A stretch of 41,687 nucleotides of DNA from DATASD01 sp035478835 (GTDB taxonomy: Bacteria; Patescibacteriota; Saccharimonadia; Saccharimonadales; UBA4665). The DNA is taken from positions 1-41,687 of the forward strand of contig DATIJH010000011.1 in assembly GCA_035478835.1 (NCBI GenBank), written 5' to 3'. The position numbers and the translations under genes are program-made. The notes under the pieces are model-generated. The model did no database searches and was not told where the DNA came from. It was given only the letters and a program-made list of their open reading frames with translations. The number at the start of each line of letters is the position of its first letter. The first letter of the stretch is position 1. Positions 23,112-30,608 of this stretch are shown here, piece after piece.

Positions 23112-24357
23112 TGATTACTTTTGCAATGTCCTCGGTCTTGATAAGCCTGGTTTCCGCTTCGTTGCGTCGCTTGAGCTCGCACTGGCCATCTGCGAGGCTC
23201 TTTTCGCTAATAACAACCCTATACGGCAAGCCGATAAGGTCAGCGTCAGCGAATTTTTCGCCAGCGCGCACGTCTCGGTCGTCATATAGTACCGTAATGC
23301 CATGGGCAGTCAAGTTTTTATACATATCATACGCAGCTTTGGTTACAGCCTCTGTTTGTCCAAGGGGTGCGAGGTACACTTGGAACGGCGCGATCTCTTC
23401 TGGCCAGACCAAACCTTTGTCGTCCGCAAAGTGCTCCGCCAGCAAACCTACAAGCCGGCTTATGCCAATGCCGTAGCAACCCATAATAATTGAATGCTGT
23501 TCACCCTTTTCATCGCTATAAAAGAGCTCTAACGCGTCGGTGTATTTGCTCTCGAGCGGAAAAATGTTGCCGACCTCAACACCGTTCTTCTTGACTAAGT
23601 CAGCTTTATTAAGACCAAGTTTTTTGAGCGTTTCGTCGGTGTAAACTTCTTCGTTGATGGCGATGCGCTTGCCTTCGTGAACATAAATAGTGTCTTCGCC
23701 GATGGGGCTGATGGTTTGGAACTCGTCGCTAAATTTTTCGGTAAAGTAGCCACCGTCGGCATAGGTGCGATAGGTAATGTCGCCGATGCCGAGCCGTTTG
23801 TAGACGCGGTTGTAGGCCTCGGCGATGCGCTCGTAGATTTTAGCGTGCTCTTCTTGGTCGCGCGCAAACGAGTACATGTCCTTCATGACAAACTCGCGGC
23901 CGCGCATCAGGCCGCTCTTGGCGCGCAGCTCGTTGCGAAACTTATTTTGAATTTGATACACACACAGCGGCAGATCTTTGTATGAACGCACGAAATCTTT
24001 AAGCGCATCCACGATCGGCTCTTCATGCGTCAGGCCTACGCCCAGCTCAGTCCCGTTGGCGAGCTTGGTCTTAAACCAGTTATCTACTTTGGCATCATCC
24101 CAGCGATCGGTCTTTTCCCAGATGTCTTTGGGCTGCAGCACCGTCATCTGCACTTCCTGTCCGCCTACGGCGTCCATTTCTTCGCGAACAATGTTGGCAA
24201 TGTTGTCGAGCACCCGCTTGCCAAGCGGCAAATATGCGTATACTCCGGCCATCTCTTTGTGAATAAATCCGGCCCGGATCAGTAACTGCGCATTTTTAGC
24301 GACTTCGTCGGCAGGTGCGGTTTTGCTTGTCTTCGTAAATAGTTGCGAAACTTTCAT
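23095..24357 (-). CDS. proS: Prolyl-tRNA synthetase, short form without editing insertion
   Basis: The 420-residue class II enzyme has motif 1 near GVYAYLPLGKRVLDNI, the GLTHEEP and RNELRAKSGLMRGREFVMKD motif 2 region, motif 3 in GCYGIGISRLVGLLAEH, and a C-terminal anticodon-binding domain (about 320-420). Typical bacterial ProRS is about 570 residues with an INS editing domain between motifs 2 and 3. Here motif 2 runs into TYRTYADGGYFTEKFSDEF and on to motif 3 with no insertion, as in mitochondrial and some alphaproteobacterial enzymes. Ala-tRNA-Pro editing in cis is therefore expected to be absent. AAGGAG precedes the ATG. It lies downstream of rseP and a CAAX protease gene. Confidence 0.96.
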   Translation of the reverse strand: MKVSQLFTKTSKTAPADEVAKNAQLLIRAGFIHKEMAGVYAYLPLGKRVLDNIANIVREEMDAVGGQEVQMTVLQPKDIWEKTDRWDDAKVDNWFKTKLANGTELGVGLTHEEPIVDALKDFVRSYKDLPLCVYQIQNKFRNELRAKSGLMRGREFVMKDMYSFARDQEEHAKIYERIAEAYNRVYKRLGIGDITYRTYADGGYFTEKFSDEFQTISPIGEDTIYVHEGKRIAINEEVYTDETLKKLGLNKADLVKKNGVEVGNIFPLESKYTDALELFYSDEKGEQHSIIMGCYGIGISRLVGLLAEHFADDKGLVWPEEIAPFQVYLAPLGQTEAVTKAAYDMYKNLTAHGITVLYDDRDVRAGEKFADADLIGLPYRVVISEKSLADGQCELKRRNEAETRLIKTEDIAKVIISMRT

Positions 24358-24482
24358 GTTTTTCTCCTTGCTCAGATGTAAATTGTAGGAATATTAGAAA
24401 TGACAAATTAGCGGCCGCGGGGCCGGGAACATCTTCGGGTTAGCAAGAAAAAAGCGCTTCATCGTTTTTTATTATACCATCA

Positions 24483-25331
24483 CTAGTGATGTATAAACAG
24501 TATGTAGAATGCGACAAAATTTTTGAGGCCGTGAATGGTCATGCCGGCCCAGAGTTTGCCGGTTTTTTCACGCGCAAAACACAGAACCAGCGACAAGATA
24601 AAGGTGTCGATGCCAGCCGTCCATAGCAGCCGGCCGCTCGCGCCTTCAAATAAGTGCGGTACCGCAAATAGCGCGCTGGTTATAAGCGCTGCACCCACAA
24701 AACGCATGCTTTTGCGTAAACCTGCAAACAGAAAGCCGCGAAAGACCGTTTCTTCAATCAGCGGCGGCAAAATAACCAGACTCAGGAACGTGAGCAGCAA
24801 GTCGCCGCGCGAGTTCGCCACCTGAAAGCCGATGTCCTGCTGCTGGCCCACATCGAGGTTAATAAATTTGGCAGCAAAGTTTACGATCAGGATGTACAGC
24901 ACAAAATATGCCAGCAATCCTGTAAACACATAACGCATATCTTCAAAGCGCGGGCGGCCAAGCCCCAGCGCGCGCAGCACGCCCTTGTAGCGTCGCCATT
25001 TCAGGAATCCCCAGAGGAGCAGCACAGTGATCGTCTCGTCAATTAAGACGTAAAAAAATTGCGCCGGCACTGAATTGCTGAGCCAGTTGTTTGCATACGC
25101 CGACGACCAGTGGTGTATCGCAGCGTAGAGCGCCAAGAGGCCGCCGCCAACGTACAGCGAGATCATATACACCGCAATCACAACAAGCACGGCCGTAAAA
25201 CCACTCCATAACGGACCGCGGCTGACATCGTTGGCATCAGTGGTCGCCTGAGCTGCCGCTGCCTCCAAGGCCTTTTTAGACGCCTTGGAGGGTTTATCGT
25301 CGGGGACGAATTTAAAAGTAGCGTCGGACAT
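24483..25331 (-). CDS. CPBP-family intramembrane metalloprotease (CAAX protease/Abi)
   Basis: The 282-residue membrane protein has about seven helices. The family motifs are EETVFRG (Glu193, Glu194, Arg198), His226 in FAVPHLF and His268 with Asn271 in HGLKN, which together form the proposed intramembrane metal site. A 40-residue charged tail (KPSKASKKALEAAAAQA) precedes the first helix. The start overlaps the rseP-like gene by 20 nt, so the two proteases are translationally linked. CPBP proteins act in prenyl-protein processing, peptide immunity or signalling; the substrate here is unknown. The 125-nt gap to proS has a 12-bp palindrome over the stop codon and a GC-rich stretch, but no gene. 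Confidence 0.9.
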   Translation of the reverse strand: MSDATFKFVPDDKPSKASKKALEAAAAQATTDANDVSRGPLWSGFTAVLVVIAVYMISLYVGGGLLALYAAIHHWSSAYANNWLSNSVPAQFFYVLIDETITVLLLWGFLKWRRYKGVLRALGLGRPRFEDMRYVFTGLLAYFVLYILIVNFAAKFINLDVGQQQDIGFQVANSRGDLLLTFLSLVILPPLIEETVFRGFLFAGLRKSMRFVGAALITSALFAVPHLFEGASGRLLWTAGIDTFILSLVLCFAREKTGKLWAGMTIHGLKNFVAFYILFIHH

Positions 25332-26445
25332 CAGAAACCGTAATTAAGACCACGAGCGCCAGCAAAAACAGATAGCTGCCGCCATAGACAAGCTCCTCTG
25401 TTTTTTGGGTCAGTGGTTTTTTGATGAGGCGCGAGAACAGCAGCATATACAAGCGGCCGCCGTCGAGCGCCGGAATTGGCAGCACATTCATGATGGCGAG
25501 CGTCAGCGAAATAATCGCCACAATGAGCAGCATGAACTGATAGCCAAGCAAACTGCCCGCCTTGAGCACCACATAAATACCTACGGGGCCGGTGACTTCT
25601 GCGCTTGCCTGGGCTGGGTGACCGTGAAAAACGCTTGATAATGCCGAGCCAAGCCCCTGGAATGTCAACGCCGTGAATTGCGCTGCCGTTCCGACCGCCA
25701 CAACCGGTGCCGACCAGGTTGACCGCGCAAGTGTGTATTCTGCCGGTGAAACGCCGAGGTATCCCTTTTCTTTGCCGGCTTTTTGCGCCGCCGCTACTTC
25801 GGCCTGGCTACGAAAAGTAACCTGCGTGGTGCGTTCAGTATGGCCGCGTCTGAACTGCACCATTACCGTTTGTCCGGCGTATTGCTTTGTAACGCCGGGG
25901 AGCTGACTCGCACTTTTAAGAGACTGCAAATGTCCGGCCGGGCCCAGCGCTTCAAGTTGATCGCGCGGCTGCAAACCAGCTTTGCTCGCCGGCGAATTGG
26001 CTTCAACATAGCCTACCAACACCTGATTACTCGAGGTTTTGGTGTCGCCCTTAATTTTAAATTGGTTGTCTACCAGCTGCGGCATACCCACCCAAGCCAG
26101 AATCATAAATAATATGAGCGCAACGACCAGGTTGACGCCCACGCCAGCAAGCATAATTTTAGTTTTAGCGCGGACGCTTGCGGCGCCAAAGCTACCCGGC
26201 TCGGTGTCGGAATCATGCTCGCCTTTCAGCTTTACAAAACCGCCAATCGGCAGCCAGTTCAGGCTGAATTCAAAGGCGTGCTTGCCCTTGCCGATCTTGC
26301 GTGCCCAGGCACGCGGCGGAAAGCCGATACCAAACTCTTCGGCCATAACACCATTGCGGCGCGCCACCCAAAAGTGACCAAGCTCGTGCACGATCACCAG
26401 GCCCACAAACAAAATAATACCGATGATAAGTAAAACGATAGACAT
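25312..26445 (-). CDS. rseP: Site-2 protease family zinc metalloprotease, RseP-like (M50)
   Basis: The 377-residue membrane protease has the zinc motif HELGH (His20, Glu21, His24) in the first helix. A PDZ domain lies about 140-230 (NSPASKAGLQPRDQLEALG). The third zinc ligand is Asp328 in LPIPALDGGRL, followed by a last helix. The length is shorter than E. coli RseP because only one PDZ domain is present, as in Gram-positive RasP-like enzymes. Its start codon shares one base with the uppS stop (TAATG). The position after uppS is canonical, but cdsA and dxr, usually between them, are missing. Confidence 0.94.
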   Translation of the reverse strand: MSIVLLIIGIILFVGLVIVHELGHFWVARRNGVMAEEFGIGFPPRAWARKIGKGKHAFEFSLNWLPIGGFVKLKGEHDSDTEPGSFGAASVRAKTKIMLAGVGVNLVVALILFMILAWVGMPQLVDNQFKIKGDTKTSSNQVLVGYVEANSPASKAGLQPRDQLEALGPAGHLQSLKSASQLPGVTKQYAGQTVMVQFRRGHTERTTQVTFRSQAEVAAAQKAGKEKGYLGVSPAEYTLARSTWSAPVVAVGTAAQFTALTFQGLGSALSSVFHGHPAQASAEVTGPVGIYVVLKAGSLLGYQFMLLIVAIISLTLAIMNVLPIPALDGGRLYMLLFSRLIKKPLTQKTEELVYGGSYLFLLALVVLITVSDVRRYF

Positions 26446-27143
26446 TACGATCCAAACCTCCGTTGCCGCGCCGCGTACTCATTGAGCGCCGCCTTTAGAT
26501 CGGCTTTGCTGAATTCCGGCCAATGCATTTTTGTAAATAATAACTCGCTGTACGCTGCTTCCCAAAGCATGAAGTTGCTGAGGCGCTGTTCGCCCGACGT
26601 CCGAATAAGTAAGTCGAGCGGCGGCACATCTGGGGCGTACAAGAATTGCGAAAGCAGTTCCGGCGTAATTTCTTCGGGCTCGTAGCCTGCCGCGACGATG
26701 CGCTTGGTCGCCTCGACGATCTCTTGCTGGCCGCCATAATTAAGACAGAGCAACAGCGTGCCGTGGGTATTATCGGCGGTGCGCTGCTCGGCTTCGTGAA
26801 TGGCTTTAAGCATCGCCTTGCCCAGTCGCAGCTTGGACCCAAGCACACGCAGGCGCACGCCTTCGCGGTCAAAGCCTTCGATCTCGTGTTTCAGAATCCA
26901 CATCAGCAGCCGCATGAGGTGGCGGACTTCTGTCTGGCTGCGGTTCCAGTTCTCAGTTGAGAACACGTAAGCCGACACATAGCTCACGCCCTGCTCGAAC
27001 GCCGCCCTGGTAATCGTTTTAAGTGTTTGATAGCCCTGGCGGTGGCCCGCCATAAGTTCTAAGTTGTGTTCACGCGCCCACCGACGATTACCGTCGAGGA
27101 TCAGGCCGAGGTGCGTCGGCACCGTCACTGGAGTTTCTGACAT
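26445..27143 (-). CDS. uppS: Undecaprenyl diphosphate synthase
   Basis: The 232-residue cis-prenyltransferase makes the C55 lipid carrier for wall synthesis. It has the family start HLGLILDGNRRWAR with catalytic Asp17, the SAYVFSTENWNRS block near 80, LLLCLNYGGQQEI, and the C-terminal PPLDLLIRTSGEQRLSNFMLWE motif. The length is normal. TACAAT ends 9 nt before the ATG and is preceded by TG, an extended -10, so a short-leader message separate from frr is possible. Lipid-carrier synthesis with LCP and CHAP proteins elsewhere in the window shows a real peptidoglycan wall. Confidence 0.97.
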   Translation of the reverse strand: MSETPVTVPTHLGLILDGNRRWAREHNLELMAGHRQGYQTLKTITRAAFEQGVSYVSAYVFSTENWNRSQTEVRHLMRLLMWILKHEIEGFDREGVRLRVLGSKLRLGKAMLKAIHEAEQRTADNTHGTLLLCLNYGGQQEIVEATKRIVAAGYEPEEITPELLSQFLYAPDVPPLDLLIRTSGEQRLSNFMLWEAAYSELLFTKMHWPEFSKADLKAALNEYAARQRRFGS

Positions 27144-27182
27144 GATAGTTCTATTGTACCAATTTTAGCGACCGATGCGGCG

Positions 27183-27746
27183 TTAAACCGTCATAATTTC
27201 GGTTTCTTTGGCCTTGGCCGCAGCTTCGGCAGTGGTGCGGGCTTTGTTCATCGCTTCGTCGATCTGCTTTTCGAGCCGCTTGGCGTCGTCCTCGCCGATT
27301 TGCTTGTCTTTTTTGGCGCTAGCGAGCGCATCAAGCGCGTCGTGGCGCACGTTGCGCAAAGCAATCATGCAGTCCTCTTGTTTTTGGCCGACTTGCTTGA
27401 CGATTTCGCGGCGGCGCTCTTCGTTCAGGGCCGGGATCGGCACACGCACGACGCGGCCGTCATCGCTCGGGTTAAGGCCAAGGCTCGGATTGTCGCGGAT
27501 CGCACTGGCAATCGCCTGAATGTTGTTCGGATCAAACGGTGTAATTTGCAGCAATTGCGCTTCTGGCGCCGTTACATTGGCGACCTGATTAAGCGGCATC
27601 GGCGTGCCATACGCCTGCACCATCACACCATCCAGCATGCTGGCGTGCGCGCGGCCAGTGCGCAGTTTGCGTAATTCATCCTGAAAATGTTCCACGGTAG
27701 CTTGTAACTTTTTGTTTGCATCGTCAACAACTTGGTTTGGGTTCAT
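27183..27746 (-). CDS. frr: Ribosome recycling factor
   Basis: The 187-residue protein splits post-termination ribosomes together with EF-G. It has the typical helix start (NKKLQATVEHFQDELRKLRTGRA), PMNQ-like PMPLNQVANVT, the ITPFDPNNIQAIASAIRDNPSLGLNP block, and the basic/acidic C-terminal helices (KDKQIGEDDAKRLEKQ). The length is normal. AGGA is 7 nt before the ATG and TATAAT lies 22 nt upstream. A bidirectional terminator isolates it from tsf; pyrH, which usually separates tsf and frr, is missing. Confidence 0.97.
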   Translation of the reverse strand: MNPNQVVDDANKKLQATVEHFQDELRKLRTGRAHASMLDGVMVQAYGTPMPLNQVANVTAPEAQLLQITPFDPNNIQAIASAIRDNPSLGLNPSDDGRVVRVPIPALNEERRREIVKQVGQKQEDCMIALRNVRHDALDALASAKKDKQIGEDDAKRLEKQIDEAMNKARTTAEAAAKAKETEIMTV

Positions 27747-27800
27747 AGGGTTTCCTGATTACTTGCTTATTATAGCGCACTTAAGGAGCAGCGAGATAGT

Positions 27801-27829
27801 AAAAAGCCCCCGTTTGGCGAGGGCTTTTT
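27801..27829. terminator. Bidirectional terminator after rpsB-tsf
   Basis: AAAAAGCCC (27801-27809) pairs with GGGCTTTTT (27821-27829), with CG pairs possible further in. On the minus strand it ends the rpsB-tsf transcript. Confidence 0.9.
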
Positions 27830-27851
27830 ATTCGCGAAAGTTTATAGCTGT

Positions 27852-28445
27852 CTAGGCTTCGCCAAGCGCCATGCGCTTAAAGCGGCGAATTACCAGGTTT
27901 TCGCCGAGCTTCGCGTTGTGTTCTTTCAGGTAGTCGCCAACAGTTTGGTCGGGGTTCTTTACAAACGGCTGGTCGAGCAGACACTTTTCGGCAAAGTGTT
28001 TCTTGAGCATGCCTTCCACGATCTTGTCGACCATGTTTTCCGGCTTGCCTTCGTTTTTGACCTTTTCGGCAAACTCAGCAGCAACGCGGTCGCGCTCTTC
28101 GGCCGGAACGTCTTCGACGCTCACATACTGCGGATCTGCAGCAGCGATGTGCATAGCAATATCTTTAACCAAGTTGGTGAAAATTTCGTTGCGGGCGACA
28201 AAGTCGGTTTCGCAGTTGACTTCAACCAGCACGCCAATGCGGTTGTCGTGCATGTAGCTGCCAATGACGCCGGCGCGTGCCTCGCGCTCACCGCGCTTTT
28301 CAGCTTTGGTAAGACCTTTTTTGCGCATTTCGGCCAAAGCTTTGTCGAAGTCGCCGTTGGCGTCGTCGAGCGCTTTTTTGGCGTCGGTCATGCCAACACC
28401 GGTCAATTCGCGGAGCCGCTTAATTTCTGCAATGTCTACAGCCAT
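27852..28445 (-). CDS. tsf: Translation elongation factor Ts
   Basis: The 197-residue exchange factor for EF-Tu has the UBA-like N-terminus (IKRLRELTGVGMTDAKKAL), the conserved core ARAGVIGSYMHDNRIGVLVEVNCETDFVAR, and VAEKCLLDQPFVK-like sequence near the C-terminus. It is the short form with a single dimerisation subdomain, as in Thermus and many CPR; E. coli EF-Ts is about 283 residues. It lies 26 nt after rpsB in the universal rpsB-tsf operon. Confidence 0.97.
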   Translation of the reverse strand: MAVDIAEIKRLRELTGVGMTDAKKALDDANGDFDKALAEMRKKGLTKAEKRGEREARAGVIGSYMHDNRIGVLVEVNCETDFVARNEIFTNLVKDIAMHIAAADPQYVSVEDVPAEERDRVAAEFAEKVKNEGKPENMVDKIVEGMLKKHFAEKCLLDQPFVKNPDQTVGDYLKEHNAKLGENLVIRRFKRMALGEA

Positions 28446-28471
28446 AATGTTACCTTCCTTACTTTTTCAGA

Positions 28472-29203
28472 TTACGCTTCTTTTTGGTCTTTGTCGGGAG
28501 TGGCCTGCTTAACTTTCGCCTTGCCCTCTTCGACGGCGCGCTTAACGTAATCGACCATGAGTTGGATCGTTTTAATTGCGTCGTCGTTCGACGGAATTGG
28601 GTACGTTACCAGTGTCGGATCAGCGTTGGTATCTACCAGGGCAACGATCGGGATGCCGAGCTTGGTTGCCTCGCGCACAGCGTTGGCCTCAGCCACGATG
28701 TCAACAATAAATACGACGCCCGGGCGGCCATTCAAATCTTTGATGCCACCGTACAAGCGGTTCATTTCGTCGATCTCTTCTTGGAAGCGCTGCACCTCAA
28801 GCTTGTTGTACTTGGCCGCCAATTGGCCGTTTTCCATGCGCGTTTCGAGATCTTTGAGATGCTTTACGCGGCCGCTGATGGTTGGCCAGTTGGTAAGCAT
28901 ACCACCGAGCCAGCGCTCAGTTACAAACGGCATTTTAACGCTTTGGGCGGCTTCTTTGACGATGCCCTGCGCCTGGCGCTTGGTAGCAACAAACAAAACT
29001 TGCTTGCCTTCACCAGCGGTTTTGCTAAGGAATGTTAAGGCGCCATCGAGCGCCTCGACCGTCTTCGTCAGGTCAATAATGTGGCTGCCGGCGCGCTTGC
29101 TGTGAATATATTGCGCCATTTTTGGGTGCCAGCGGCTCGTTTTGTGGCCAAAATGAGCACCAGCTTCTAAAAGTTGTTTGATGTCTACATCGATCGTAGC
29201 CAT
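28472..29203 (-). CDS. rpsB: 30S ribosomal protein S2
   Basis: The 243-residue protein has the S2 signatures KQLLEAGAHFGHKTSRWHPKM, TERWLGGMLTNW, the PGVVFIVDIVAEANAVREATKLGIP block and ALVDTNADP. The C-terminal tail is charged. AAAGGA about 8 nt before the ATG is the ribosome binding site. It is preceded by a leader of about 90 nt that can fold into a long-range stem, and by a strong extended -10 promoter. Confidence 0.98.
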   Translation of the reverse strand: MATIDVDIKQLLEAGAHFGHKTSRWHPKMAQYIHSKRAGSHIIDLTKTVEALDGALTFLSKTAGEGKQVLFVATKRQAQGIVKEAAQSVKMPFVTERWLGGMLTNWPTISGRVKHLKDLETRMENGQLAAKYNKLEVQRFQEEIDEMNRLYGGIKDLNGRPGVVFIVDIVAEANAVREATKLGIPIVALVDTNADPTLVTYPIPSNDDAIKTIQLMVDYVKRAVEEGKAKVKQATPDKDQKEA

Positions 29204-29222
29204 AAAGTTGTCCTTTCTCTTC

Positions 29223-29279
29223 GATTGGGTGCCTGCCCGCGCCTACATGGCTAACGTGCAAGAGGATTTGTTCCCAACC
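29223..29279 (-). promoter_or_regulatory. Structured rpsB leader
   Basis: Within the leader GGTTGGG (29279-29273 on the minus strand) can pair with CCCAATC (29229-29223), with one G-U pair, closing a 43-nt loop just upstream of the ribosome binding site. S2 autoregulates its mRNA in other bacteria, so this could be the binding structure; inference only. Confidence 0.35.
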
Positions 29280-29300
29280 TGCTTAATGATTAACAGATGT

Positions 29301-29330
29301 ATTGTATCAGATGCCCGGTGTTATTGTCCA
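29301..29330 (-). promoter_or_regulatory. Promoter of rpsB-tsf
   Basis: On the minus strand TGGACA (29330-29325), an 18-nt spacer and TACAAT (29306-29301) preceded by TGA, an extended -10. Confidence 0.6.
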
Positions 29331-29338
29331 GCAATAAA

Positions 29339-30091
29339 TTACGCGCCTGGAATGTTGATGTGGTCAAGCAATGCTTGCCATGCGGCAGCTTGCGGGACGG
29401 TCACCTTATCGCTAATTTTGCCGCCCTCCCTACGAGCCAAATCGGTGAGCAGATCGCCGCCCCAAATGGACTCAGTATCGGTAAAGCAACCATCTGGGTC
29501 GAACATATCTTCGGCACGCAGCTTGTCGCGCAGCGATTGCGTATTGTTAAGTCCGAGCGACACTGGTTCGTAGGAGTCAGCAAATGTACCCGTGGTCATT
29601 GCTGGATTCTCGGTATCGACTTCCACGTAATACATATCCACTTGCCGCATAGGGCCTACAGCTTGCACAATTTTCCTGCCATGCTTTGCTACTGCCGGCG
29701 TGTAATGCTCCACACGGAAATCAGCCGCTCGCTCCCCCGGTACAAAAAATCTCGCGCCTTCTTCAGTTTGCTCAACGCTTTCTAGTTTCTTTAGATGTGG
29801 TGGCACCAACCCCATAAAAACTCGACTATTCTCATCAATGCGCAGCGTTTGGGCAACATCAGGCAATGCTTGCGCAACAAGTACGGCGCCCAGCTCTACT
29901 TGGTAACGTGGCGGTTCGTCGTCTAGGGCGCGAACAGGTTGGCCTTCAAACGCGGGGAAGAATTCCGTAGGCGGCGTCATGTCGCCGAACACCAGCGGCT
30001 GCTCTTCGTAAAAGCGCCGCATGCCTGCATATAAGTTATTTAGCGCTTCTGGAGAAGCGATTTCGGGATTTCTCCCAAACCCAGGACTCAT
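29339..30091 (-). CDS. Unknown soluble protein, 250 aa
   Basis: I do not recognise the family. The product has no signal peptide or membrane helix. It is acidic, with an N-terminal helical part (SPEALNNLYAGMRRFYEEQP), a beta-rich middle with repeated charged strands (RYQVELGAVLVAQAL and FFVPGERAADFRVEHY), and a C-terminal helix (VPQAAAWQALLDHINI). Two ATG codons in tandem (30094 and 30091) can start it. It is divergent from rpmE2 and ends opposite the rpsB promoter region; no partner gene is evident. The Asp/Glu-rich segment DMFDPDGCFTDTESIWGGD could bind metal, but this is not supported further. Confidence 0.7.
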   Translation of the reverse strand: MSPGFGRNPEIASPEALNNLYAGMRRFYEEQPLVFGDMTPPTEFFPAFEGQPVRALDDEPPRYQVELGAVLVAQALPDVAQTLRIDENSRVFMGLVPPHLKKLESVEQTEEGARFFVPGERAADFRVEHYTPAVAKHGRKIVQAVGPMRQVDMYYVEVDTENPAMTTGTFADSYEPVSLGLNNTQSLRDKLRAEDMFDPDGCFTDTESIWGGDLLTDLARREGGKISDKVTVPQAAAWQALLDHINIPGA

Positions 30092-30161
30092 CATAATACT
30101 ATTATTAAAACATAATGGTGTTATTTAAGCAATATTATTTTACTGTTTCTTTCTGGGGGCT

Positions 30162-30190
30162 TTGACATTCCAGAGAGAAACAGGTAAAAT
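30162..30190 (+). promoter_or_regulatory. Consensus promoter of rpmE2
   Basis: A perfect TTGACA (30162-30167), a 17-nt spacer and TAAAAT (30185-30190). The -10 ends 10 nt before the ATG at 30201, leaving a leader of only a few nucleotides. It shows that the in-frame TTG at 30162 is not the gene start. Confidence 0.75.
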
Positions 30191-30200
30191 GATTTGGATT

Positions 30201-30542
30201 ATGAAAAAAGATCTACACCCTAAGAACTATCGCGCAGTGGTCTTCCAAGACCTCAACAACGGTTTTACGTTTTTGACGCGCTCCACGGTTGCCACCGAAG
30301 AAACAATCAAGTGGGAAGATGGCAATGAGTACCCACTCGTAAAAGTGCACATTACCAGCGCTTCGCACCCGTTCTTTACCGGTGAAGAGCGTGTGCTCGA
30401 CATCGAAGGCCGCGTCGACAAGTTTAAGGCTCGCGCCCAGGCTGCCGAAAAAGCTCGCGAAGCTCGCGCAAAAGCAGCCGCCAAGCAGACTGCACGCAAA
30501 ACAGCCAAGGCCGAAAAAGCCGAAGCCAAAAAATCACGCTAG
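30201..30542 (+). CDS. rpmE2: 50S ribosomal protein L31, type B
   Basis: The 113-residue product starts MKKDLHPKNYRAVVFQDL and has the FTGEERVLDIEGRVDKFKAR end of the L31 fold. It lacks the four zinc-binding cysteines, so it is the zinc-independent C-minus form. About 35 extra residues form a Lys/Ala-rich basic tail. ATG 30201 is chosen because it matches the family start and because a consensus promoter occupies the upstream in-frame extension. It is a single-gene unit with a strong terminator. Confidence 0.95.
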   Translation: MKKDLHPKNYRAVVFQDLNNGFTFLTRSTVATEETIKWEDGNEYPLVKVHITSASHPFFTGEERVLDIEGRVDKFKARAQAAEKAREARAKAAAKQTARKTAKAEKAEAKKSR

Positions 30543-30553
30543 CTACTCGAACA

Positions 30554-30591
30554 AAAAACCACCTGCCCTATACCGAATGCAGGTGGTTTTT
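30554..30591. terminator. Strong bidirectional terminator between rpmE2 and prfA
   Basis: A perfect 13-bp stem (30554-30566 with 30579-30591) has core CCACCTGC, a 12-nt loop, and A/T tracts on both sides. The prfA -10 box TATAAT begins two bases later (30593-30598). Confidence 0.93.
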
Positions 30592-30592
30592 G

Positions 30593-30598
30593 TATAAT
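30593..30598 (+). promoter_or_regulatory. -10 box of prfA
   Basis: TATAAT directly after TG, 10 nt before the prfA ATG. An AAGGAAG ribosome binding site lies between them, so the leader is probably about 4 nt. The -35 region would overlap the terminator stem and has no consensus. Confidence 0.5.
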
Positions 30599-30608
30599 CA
30601 AGGAAGTT

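Noticed and set aside
24358..24482. Possible tRNA or T-box leader before proS
   Set aside because: No cloverleaf, T-box sequence or specifier loop could be found in these 125 nt; only a GC-rich short hairpin and a TATAAT near the upstream stop.
24478..24489. 12-bp palindrome ATCACTAGTGAT at the CAAX protease stop
   Set aside because: Short and unrepeated; too little to call a site or attachment sequence.
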